Assembly: GCF_019551475.1 (NCBI RefSeq)
Contig: NZ_CP047159.1
Location: 1,674,001 to 1,738,000 of the forward strand
Direction: 5' to 3'
Length of the DNA stretch: 64,000 nt
DNA from: Prevotella sp. Rep29
GTDB taxonomy: Bacteria; Bacteroidota; Bacteroidia; Bacteroidales; Bacteroidaceae
Shown here: positions 26,309 to 33,261 of the stretch, in pieces
How positions within the stretch are numbered: position 1 is the stretch's first letter
How the letters are laid out: every line of letters begins with the position of its first letter
The notes under the pieces: model-generated
Told to the model about the DNA's origin: nothing
Seen by the model: the letters and a program-made list of their open reading frames with translations, nothing else
Database searches by the model: none
Translations under genes and position numbers: made by a program

Positions 26309-28257
26309 CGTACCACCTCCTTTCTGCCTTGGTGGATATAGACGCCTTTCTGCGTGGGCTTGCCGTTCAGGCGACGCCCGTCGAGCGTGTACCAGTGGTC
26401 GGGCAGTGCGTCGGTGGCGCTGCTGTCAAGGGTGGTGATGCCCGTGGTCTCGCCGTTGCCGAAGAAGAAGGTCACGCCTTTCGCGCCGCTGCTGCTGCCG
26501 CTCGTCAGTCGCCGGTAGGTGGCTTCGGGGATGTAGCAGCGGTGGGCGGGAATTTCCGTGCCGCTGAAGGGCCAGAAGCCTATCATCCGCTTGCCCGACT
26601 TGCGCTCCACGCCGAGCGTGAGGGCTTCGAGCGGACCGTTGAGGCGGGTGATGGTGTTGGAGCCTTCGAGGATGTTGCGGTCGCCGATGCGTGCGCGCTG
26701 CGCGGCGAGCTCGGCTAACTGCTCGTCGGTATATACTTTGTTATACCACAGGGTGTCGGTCGATTGCGATGTTGCGTCGGGTCCGTCCCATCCTATGGGC
26801 TCGTGTGTCCACACCTTGTGGAAGGCGTAGAGCCCTGCCTGGGTGTTGGAGCGCACGTACATGGCGGTGCCGGCGGGGATGAGGTTGCCCGGGTCGCCGA
26901 TTTTCTCCAGCACGAGCTGGTTGCCTGCCTGTGCGCTGCCCACGTTCACGGAGTCGCGCTTGATGCCGGTGGCTATCCAGGCTGTGGTGCCGGGAGGCAC
27001 GACGGCGTCGTAGTCTAACCAGAGTGTGCCGGAGTAGTAGTCAACGCCGGCGCCCGACAATGTGGCGGGATTGATATACATGATATAGGGATAGGTCTTC
27101 ACTTCCACGTCTATGTATTTCTTGCTGGAACCGTCACTGTTAACGGCATCGTCCGGAAGGCTCGGACGTGCGTTGTACTGATAGGAGAATCCGTTGTGCT
27201 TGGCATAGAGGTCGAGGTCGGCGTTCACGCCGCCTGCCACGCTCGCCAGCTTGAAGTATTTGTCCGTCGTGCCGAATATCTTCTGGTCTGCGTCTGCCAC
27301 TGCCGTGCCCAGGAGTTTCACGCTGCCTGATACAAGGCGGCTGTCATCGAACAGCGCCGACTGTCCCTCGGGCAGATAGAGGCGCACCTCGTCCTGGGAG
27401 CCGTCTTCCGCCTCGCCCTTCACCACCGTCAGGTCGGCATAGGGCTTCTGAGGGGAGATATAATAACTTCGGTTAGATGTCACTGTGACAGAACTGAGGT
27501 CTAACGACCACAGCAGGTTGTTTCTTAGTTCTGTCTGCTCAAGATTCGGGAGATTGACGTTTTCCAACTTGGTCAGGAGGTTGTGGCGGATGACTAAGAT
27601 GCGCGTCTGGCTTGGTAGCCGGCTCATGTCTATCTCCCGTATCTGGTTGGTGGGGTTGATGGTCCCGTCGTCCACGCCTGCCATCGTCTGCCGGTTATAC
27701 TTGCCGCCGTTGAGTTGGAGGTCGGCGTTGCTGCTAAGAGTCGCGTATGTAGTAAAGTCGAGCATCGAATAGAGGCGCTCCATGTCGGTCACCTTTGTGC
27801 GTTTCAGTTGCAGTTTATGGAATTTTCGGTCTGAGAAGATGCTGTCCGGCGAGAGAAAACTATTGTCCACCGAAATTCCTATCGGTGAGGTGTCGCTGGA
27901 GTTTTGGATAGTCACTTTCCTGAGCTTCGTGCCCCAAATGAACATTTCCTGTGCCTTATAATCATCAAGCACCAATTCCTCTAAATTTGCCAGGCGGTTG
28001 TTTGCTTCCGTGTGACGGAAGTATATCTTCGGCAGCGACGCATCGAAGATGAGTTTCTTCACATTCCGCAAATCTGCCCTGTTCTTGGGGCGCCAAGCAG
28101 TTGTACCACCCGATTTAAATGATTCAAGATAGGTGGTATAGTTGTCGGCTCTGAGCGTGATGACATCCTGCGCATGGAGCGGAGCGCAGCAGATGAGGGC
28201 GAACAGCGATGCGCAGAGCGCACGCCGTAAGTGTCTGATTGTATTCATATTTGTCAT
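26305..28257 (-). CDS. Secreted protein with LRR-like strands and C-terminal sorting-like tail
   Basis: This 650-residue protein has a signal peptide (RRALCASLFALICCAPLHAQ). The first half contains degenerate leucine-rich, BspA-like strands (LANLEELVLDDYKA, TRILVIRHNLLTKLENVNLP, LEQTELRNNLLWSLDLSSV). The second half is beta-rich without a known domain. The last ~45 residues, with WYTLDGRRLNGKPTQKGVYI and GRKEVVR, match the tail of the 834-residue protein at 7911. It is probably exported to the surface. Its GC content appears higher than that of most neighbours. Confidence 0.8.
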   Translation of the reverse strand: MTNMNTIRHLRRALCASLFALICCAPLHAQDVITLRADNYTTYLESFKSGGTTAWRPKNRADLRNVKKLIFDASLPKIYFRHTEANNRLANLEELVLDDYKAQEMFIWGTKLRKVTIQNSSDTSPIGISVDNSFLSPDSIFSDRKFHKLQLKRTKVTDMERLYSMLDFTTYATLSSNADLQLNGGKYNRQTMAGVDDGTINPTNQIREIDMSRLPSQTRILVIRHNLLTKLENVNLPNLEQTELRNNLLWSLDLSSVTVTSNRSYYISPQKPYADLTVVKGEAEDGSQDEVRLYLPEGQSALFDDSRLVSGSVKLLGTAVADADQKIFGTTDKYFKLASVAGGVNADLDLYAKHNGFSYQYNARPSLPDDAVNSDGSSKKYIDVEVKTYPYIMYINPATLSGAGVDYYSGTLWLDYDAVVPPGTTAWIATGIKRDSVNVGSAQAGNQLVLEKIGDPGNLIPAGTAMYVRSNTQAGLYAFHKVWTHEPIGWDGPDATSQSTDTLWYNKVYTDEQLAELAAQRARIGDRNILEGSNTITRLNGPLEALTLGVERKSGKRMIGFWPFSGTEIPAHRCYIPEATYRRLTSGSSSGAKGVTFFFGNGETTGITTLDSSATDALPDHWYTLDGRRLNGKPTQKGVYIHQGRKEVVR

Positions 28258-28327
28258 GTTTTTTTTGATGGTTTACTGTTTATGTTCGTGAATATGTGCC
28301 GGCGCTGCGTTGCCCGGCGGTTTGCGC

Positions 28328-28387
28328 GTTCGCGGCGAACGCGATGCGCACTGTTATTAAACGCGAGGCGCGTTGTTATTTAACGCG
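28328..28387. repeat. C/G-rich palindromes between HU-like gene and secreted-protein gene
   Basis: GTTCGCGGCGAAC (28328-28340) and AACGCG-AGG-CGCGTT (28360-28374) are palindromes. GTTATTAAACGCG (28353) recurs as GTTATTTAACGCG (28375), 22 bp later. Possible regulatory sites or processed RNA structure. Confidence 0.4.
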
Positions 28388-28390
28388 GAA

Positions 28391-28828
28391 TCAGGGGTTG
28401 CTTCCCTCGTCGCCGCTGCCACGTCCCCACTCTGAGAATTCGAGCGTGGAGGCGAGGAATCGCGTGCCCTTCTTGCCGTTCGCCTCGTAAAGGCGGTCGG
28501 GCTGGAAGATGATGTGCGACGACTTGATGTTCTTCGTCACCGAGAAGTCCTTCACCGTGTCGGAAGGCTTCGTCTTGATGCCTACCTTGAACGAGCCGAA
28601 GCCGTCGAGCTTCACGCGGTGCCCCTCCTGGAGCATCTTGTTCATCACGTCGGGCAGCTCGGTGAGCACCGCCATCACGTCCGACTTGCGCACCGAGGCG
28701 ATGTCCTGAATCTCACGGGCAATGTCCTTCATCGTCTTCACCTTGTTCACTCTCACGCGGGCATACCATTTGCCCTTGGTCGCGAAGCCTTCACGGTTGT
28801 TCTGATACAACGTATAAAATACTGCCAT
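28391..28828 (-). CDS. HU-related DNA-binding protein (Bacteroidota type)
   Basis: This 145-residue protein shows the HU/IHF fold in its phylum-specific form: a variable N-terminus (FYTLYQNNREGFATKGKWYARV), then helices with IAREIQDIASVRKSDVMAVL, the core LQEGHRVKLDGFGSFKVGIK and the beta-arm region. A disordered tail (RGSGDEGSNP) ends it. It probably binds and bends DNA as a nucleoid protein. Confidence 0.88.
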   Translation of the reverse strand: MAVFYTLYQNNREGFATKGKWYARVRVNKVKTMKDIAREIQDIASVRKSDVMAVLTELPDVMNKMLQEGHRVKLDGFGSFKVGIKTKPSDTVKDFSVTKNIKSSHIIFQPDRLYEANGKKGTRFLASTLEFSEWGRGSGDEGSNP

Positions 28829-28874
28829 AATTGAAATTAATTTTTTATAATTAGATATTTCCTGAATGATGCTG

Positions 28875-28882
28875 CAAAAATA
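28875..28882 (-). promoter_or_regulatory. -7 box of the HU-like gene
   Basis: TATTTTTG on the minus strand, 46 bp before the start codon at 28828. Confidence 0.5.
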
Positions 28883-28965
28883 TGAATAATAGAGTTAACT
28901 TAAAAAAAAAGCGTTAATAATTCTTAACGCTTTGCTGAAATATGTAAAATTCATGACGCTTTTCG

Positions 28966-29006
28966 GGCGCATCCGCCCCTATATATATAATAATGTGTAT
29001 CCGCCT
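28966..29006. repeat. GGGCGGAT-type dispersed repeat
   Basis: GGGCGCATCCGCCCCTATAT followed by a TA-rich stretch and GTGTATCCGCCTACG. Related to 11763. Confidence 0.5.
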
Positions 29007-29028
29007 ACGAGAAGTTTTCCGATTTGTT

Positions 29029-30549
29029 TTATTTGACTCTGCGCAGCTTCCAAACGATGGTGCAGAGGCTGAATATCAGGAAATAAATCAATCCCAACTG
29101 CAACGCGCTGATGCGCAGCCCGTCAATCTGAGCGGCGGGCAATGATGAAATCCAGCGGAGTGCAGCGCTTTGGAGGGTGAGCAGGGAAGAAAACCACCCC
29201 GCTACCGACAGCTGCAACGTGGGAGCGAACGAGAGCAACAGCAGGAATGGAAACGTGTAGAGAATCAATGTGGTCAGAGGAATGACAACCAGATTTGCCA
29301 ACAGGAAATAAACGGAAAACGTGCCGAAATGGTAGATGACGAGAGGAGCAGCGCCCAACTGAGCCGTGCATGAGACGATGACCAGCGACCACAGCCACCT
29401 GAGCGGTGCATAACGCTCGAGAACCGTGCGGGACACCAACCAATAAATCCGTCTGAAGAGCAGCAGGATGAAGAACACCGCAGCGAAAGAGAGTTGGAAG
29501 CCCACGTCATAAAGGCTGAGCGGATTGACGAGAAGCATGATGACGGCTGTGAGCCCAAAGGTGTTCAGCGAGAACTTGTCGCGACGGAGCAGCCCCATCA
29601 ATGAATAGATGGAAATCATCGTGGCGGCACGGGTGACGGAGGGTGTGAGTCCTACAATAAAAGCGTATGTCCAGATGGCTACGAGTATCAGCAGTTCGCC
29701 CGCAAAACGGAAGCGACGGAAACGAAACAGCAGCGACAGCAGACCGTAGATAATGCCCAGATGCAGACCGCTCAGCGCCAAGATGTGCGACGCTCCGCTG
29801 ACCGAATAGGCATCGCGCAGTTCTTGGCTCAACCCCGACTTCTCGCCTAACGCCATAGCCGAGAGGACTGCCATGTTCTCGGCATCGATGTTCAGCACAC
29901 GTAACGAGGACAACAACCGCTGACGAAGCATCAATGCCCGCAGACGCACACGCTCAACTGCCGACATGGAGTGCAGACGGACAGACTCCTTCATCCAAGC
30001 GTCCCAATAGACGAAAGTCGTTGCGCTAAAACCGTGGCAACGCAGATACAAGGGATAGTTGAAATTCGACTGCCGGAACTGACGGGGACGCTCCAACACC
30101 GACCTCAGAATAATGCCGTCGCCGACATTCAGCTGCCGGTAGCGATGGTCAACGGTGTCGCGCAAAATACTTGCCTTCACCAAACGTCCTGCATAGCGCC
30201 CTTCCACGAGACGCAAGTCGCAACGGACAATCTTGCCGCGCTCAACCGGCTGACTGACCAACACCGCCCGGTGCACCAGCTCATCGTCATCGGGCGACAA
30301 CGACAAACGGGCATCCTGCCGGCTCACGAGGAACGCACCGAGCAGGGACACCGACAGCAGCAAGCATGCTGTCTGGAGAATCGGGTATCTGAATAGAAAG
30401 AATGAGATGCCTACTGAAGACACCAAGCCCGCCAGCCACAGCGACGGAACGACCGCATCCGCCATTTCATGCCCTAAGAATATGCCTATGACAAGAAAGA
30501 GCGCAATGCGCAACATGGGATAAAGTTGTATCTTCCCGTTCGTTATCAT
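29029..30549 (-). CDS. ComEC/Rec2-like membrane protein lacking the metallo-hydrolase domain
   Basis: This 506-residue protein has an N-terminal membrane part and an OB-like soluble segment (about 60-190). The competence domain follows, with SVSGASHILALSGLHLGIIYGL, FIVGLTPSVTRAATMISIY and further helices to the C-terminus. These motifs define ComEC, the inner-membrane channel for single-stranded DNA in natural transformation. Longer ComEC proteins carry a C-terminal beta-lactamase-like domain; here the frame ends right after the last helix. It lies 63 bp after the DUF4301 gene. Confidence 0.88.
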   Translation of the reverse strand: MITNGKIQLYPMLRIALFLVIGIFLGHEMADAVVPSLWLAGLVSSVGISFFLFRYPILQTACLLLSVSLLGAFLVSRQDARLSLSPDDDELVHRAVLVSQPVERGKIVRCDLRLVEGRYAGRLVKASILRDTVDHRYRQLNVGDGIILRSVLERPRQFRQSNFNYPLYLRCHGFSATTFVYWDAWMKESVRLHSMSAVERVRLRALMLRQRLLSSLRVLNIDAENMAVLSAMALGEKSGLSQELRDAYSVSGASHILALSGLHLGIIYGLLSLLFRFRRFRFAGELLILVAIWTYAFIVGLTPSVTRAATMISIYSLMGLLRRDKFSLNTFGLTAVIMLLVNPLSLYDVGFQLSFAAVFFILLLFRRIYWLVSRTVLERYAPLRWLWSLVIVSCTAQLGAAPLVIYHFGTFSVYFLLANLVVIPLTTLILYTFPFLLLLSFAPTLQLSVAGWFSSLLTLQSAALRWISSLPAAQIDGLRISALQLGLIYFLIFSLCTIVWKLRRVK

Positions 30550-30612
30550 TCAAACAAAAACTGCTCTTCTGAACGATAAAACGTGTTTGCCTTCACACCC
30601 ATGCCTGCTATA

Positions 30613-32133
30613 TTACCGGTGTTCCTCGCGCAGCAGGTCGTTAACGGTTTTCACGGGGTTGAACGTTGACAGGGGCACTTCCACGAAGACCGTGTTCCAA
30701 TCGCTCATGGCACCGTTCCACAAGCCCGGCAGTTCGAGCGCCTTCAGCACCCGTCCGTCCTTGCTCTTCTCGCTGATGAACCCTGTCGAGCGGTCCACAT
30801 AGTCGGGCAGATGGAAGGGTTGGTCGCGATAGTCTTTGATGGCGCAGACGAGATCTACCGGATTGAAGTGCGTACCCTCAGTGAACATCTTCTGATAGGT
30901 CTCGTTCGAGGCGTCTATCTGACTGCTCTCAAGTATCTGCAGACTGACGGTGCCGTCCTGGTTATAGGTCAGGAAAGGTCCGCCGCCCGGTTCACCGACG
31001 TTTCTCACCACGCCGCAGACGCGCATCGGCCGGTTCAGTTTCCGGTGCAGATAATCGGCAAGCGCCGCCCTGTCTTTCTGCAGTTCGGCAATATTCGGAT
31101 GATGACAGCAAAGTGCTTTCTCAAGGAAGTCGGCGATTTCTGCGAGTTCGTCGTCCGAACAGCCGCTGTCGAGCAGGCGCAGATAGCTGAACGCCCGCTG
31201 CTGAAGCGACACCAGAATGCCTGCCAGCACCTGTTTGTAGGTGGTCGTGTCAGCCTTCAGGCGGTCGGGAACCACGTTGTCGATATTCTTGATGAACACG
31301 ATGTCGGCATCGCGTTCGTTGAGGTTTTCAATCAGCGCGCCGTGTCCACCCGGACGGAACAGCAGCGAGCCGTCGGCGTTGCGGAAGGGCGTGTTGTCGG
31401 CATTGGCAGCCACCGTGTCCGTGCTCGGTTTCTGCTCGGAGAAAGAGATGTGGAAACGCACGCCGTGGCGCTGCTCATAGCCGGGCACTTTCTCTGCCAC
31501 CTTCGCTTCGAAAAGCGCCAGATGCTCGTGAGAGACCGTGAAATGGAGGTTCACCTCTCCCCCGCTCTCCGCATAGAGCGCACCTTCCACGAGATGCTCC
31601 TCCATCGAAGTGCGCGCACCCTCCGGATAGCGATGGAACAGCAGCAGCCCCTTCGGCAGATGACCATAGTTCAGCCCTTCGCTTCCCAACAGACAGGCAA
31701 CTACCTCCTTATAACGCCCTGCGGCAAGCAGTGCGTCGATGCCCAATCCCGTATGCTGCAAGCAAGCAGCCTCCAGCGCGTCGTGGAATGCGAAATCGCC
31801 GATGGCATCGAAGAAACGCTTCTCGAAGTCGGTCGTCGGAACGTCGTACGCCGCATCCAGAAAGGCATACAAGTCTTTGAACATACGGCTTGCCGCTCCC
31901 GATGCCGGCACGAACTTCTCTATCTTCCGGCGCGTCGCCTTATAGCGTTTCCACTCATCAATATAATGTCCCGTCTGCTCTTCAGTCGGCGCCATGATGC
32001 CATTGCCGACCGCAGCAGCTGCCGACAGACGCAGAAAAGGAAAACCCTTTCCGAATGCCTCCAACTGACCGCGGAGCATCTCCTCACTGATTCCCTTCCC
32101 GGAAATCTGCTTCAAATCATTTTCTGTAAACAT
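30613..32133 (-). CDS. DUF4301-family protein
   Basis: This 506-residue protein contains the family's FVPASGAASRMFKDL, KGLLLFHRYPEGARTSMEEH and LFRPGGHGALIENLNERDAD segments. The glycine-rich SGAASRM and the PGGHGAL loop recall nucleotide-sugar transferase folds, which is only a suggestion; no reaction is known for the family. It has its own promoter and is followed by comEC. Confidence 0.8.
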   Translation of the reverse strand: MFTENDLKQISGKGISEEMLRGQLEAFGKGFPFLRLSAAAAVGNGIMAPTEEQTGHYIDEWKRYKATRRKIEKFVPASGAASRMFKDLYAFLDAAYDVPTTDFEKRFFDAIGDFAFHDALEAACLQHTGLGIDALLAAGRYKEVVACLLGSEGLNYGHLPKGLLLFHRYPEGARTSMEEHLVEGALYAESGGEVNLHFTVSHEHLALFEAKVAEKVPGYEQRHGVRFHISFSEQKPSTDTVAANADNTPFRNADGSLLFRPGGHGALIENLNERDADIVFIKNIDNVVPDRLKADTTTYKQVLAGILVSLQQRAFSYLRLLDSGCSDDELAEIADFLEKALCCHHPNIAELQKDRAALADYLHRKLNRPMRVCGVVRNVGEPGGGPFLTYNQDGTVSLQILESSQIDASNETYQKMFTEGTHFNPVDLVCAIKDYRDQPFHLPDYVDRSTGFISEKSKDGRVLKALELPGLWNGAMSDWNTVFVEVPLSTFNPVKTVNDLLREEHR

Positions 32134-32156
32134 ATCTTTTTTCCTTTAGTTTTTTG

Positions 32157-32164
32157 CAAAGATA
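32157..32164 (-). promoter_or_regulatory. -7 box of the DUF4301 gene
   Basis: TATCTTTG on the minus strand, 23 bp before the start codon. Confidence 0.5.
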
Positions 32165-32264
32165 CACAAAATTCCTGAATTAAAAGTCAGCCGACCAAAG
32201 AATTTACATTCCCATTTCCATGCATCAGGACGGGCAGCTTGTATATCCTAATTAAAGGAAAAAA

Positions 32265-32398
32265 TCCACTTATTCCGTTTTTTCAATGCCATTTTTTGCC
32301 ACTTATTCCGTTTTTAAGAAGGCAGAAATAGCCACTTATTCCGTTTTTTTCAATACCATTTTTAGGCACTTATTCCGATTTTTCAGCCTGTTTCTGAA
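32265..32398. repeat. 33-bp tandem repeat, four units
   Basis: (N)CCACTTATTCCGTTTTT recurs at 32265, 32298, 32331 and 32365 (last copy GGCACTTATTCCGATTTTT), with spacing 33, 33 and 34 bp. The filler between cores alternates between CAATNCCATTTTT and AAGAAGGCAGAAATA. It lies in the 1.1-kb gap between the divergent DUF4301 and relA genes, which has no other coding sequence. Confidence 0.85.
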
Positions 32399-32638
32399 CG
32401 GCTATCAACTACAAAAGCACGATTTACCACTCCATCGAGACGTCATTTTTTTTGACATTCTTCGAGAGGCGTTTTAGGTTTCTTTACAAAAATTAACGCG
32501 CCAGAAGGCTGTATATTTCAGTCGGTGGGCTATCAGAAGGGCGGAAGCATATTAAGCGCTCCTGCGAAAAGTTTTCTGAAAATCAGGGAGTTGGAAAGCG
32601 AAAAAGCGGGGTTTATACGGAATATTTGCGCTGTCGGT

Positions 32639-32801
32639 TTGTGAAAGTTGAACTTTCACGTTGCGAAAGTGCCACTTTCGCACTCCAATAGTTGCCCTTT
32701 TGAAGCCCGAAAGTGGCACTTTTGGAAGCAATTTTCACCGTTTTTCGATGAAAAATATGCATGTTTCGCATAATTATTCGGAAACTGCCGCATGTTTATA
32801 C
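32639..32801. repeat. 22-bp-phased palindrome array, copy C
   Basis: Four units with centres at 32649, 32671, 32693 and 32715, exactly 22 bp apart: AAAGTTGAACTTT, AAAGTGCCACTTT, a degenerate ATAGTTGCCCTTT, and AAAGTGGCACTTT. Three are near-perfect palindromes although their central bases differ from copy A. AT-rich boxes follow at 32766 (CGCATAATTATTCG) and 32788 (CGCATGTTTATACA), also 22 bp apart. Confidence 0.85.
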
Positions 32802-32863
32802 AAAAACTTCCGTCTCGTTTGTAAATATATTTCGGGCGAAATCTTTACATTTTAACAATTAAG

Positions 32864-32919
32864 GGAGGAGCCCCTCCCTAACCCTCCCCCAAATGGGGAG
32901 GGAACGCCTGACGGAAGAA
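32864..32919. repeat. C/G-rich hairpin repeat
   Basis: GGAGGAGCCCCTCCCTAACC then CTCCCCCAAATGGGGAGGGAACGCCTGACGGAAG. It is a member of the family at 11605, with the same CGCCT-ACGGAAG tail. Confidence 0.7.
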
Positions 32920-33050
32920 AAAATAAATGGATTCGCCTTGACGTAGGGGTCGATCGATGTATCGTCCCGCAGAAAATATCAACTACTCTGGCAAGCCCCT
33001 CAAAGGAAGTGTTATGCCAAAATAAACTATTAACGGAAACGGAATAAACT

Positions 33051-33088
33051 CTCGGGCTCTCCTTATATAGGAGGGTCCGAGTTTTTTT
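33051..33088 (+). terminator. Hairpin with T-tract upstream of relA
   Basis: CTCGG...CTCCT, TATAT loop region, AGGAG...CCGAG, followed by seven T residues. It points towards relA, yet no gene precedes it on this strand, so it may end an unannotated small RNA or work as an attenuator. Confidence 0.6.
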
Positions 33089-33098
33089 CATAATTTTC

Positions 33099-33193
33099 AT
33101 AAGATACTCACGCTCAACAACAAAAATAAAAACAAACTTTTATTTTGTTCTGCCCTCAACTTGCACTATCTTTTTATAAGATACTCACGCTCA
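33099..33193. repeat. 18-bp direct repeat upstream of relA
   Basis: ATAAGATACTCACGCTCA occurs at 33099-33116 and again at 33176-33193, a 77-bp period. It sits between the hairpin and the relA promoter. Confidence 0.7.
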
Positions 33194-33209
33194 GAAAAGT
33201 TCAAATAAA

Positions 33210-33241
33210 TTTGGCTTTTCATTCGCTTAATCGTATCTTTG
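33210..33241 (+). promoter_or_regulatory. relA promoter
   Basis: TTTG (33210-33213), 20-bp spacer, TATCTTTG (33234-33241). It is one of the best matches to the Bacteroidota consensus in the window, and shows that the protein starts at 33262 rather than upstream. Confidence 0.7.
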
Positions 33242-33261
33242 TCCCCCGAAATGTGAATGTG

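Noticed and set aside
30811..32178. 455-codon open frame on the plus strand
   Set aside because: Antisense to the DUF4301 gene, without domain features; a by-product of codon bias.
33145..33261. N-terminal extension of RelA
   Set aside because: The segment contains the TTTG/TATCTTTG promoter and does not resemble the family.
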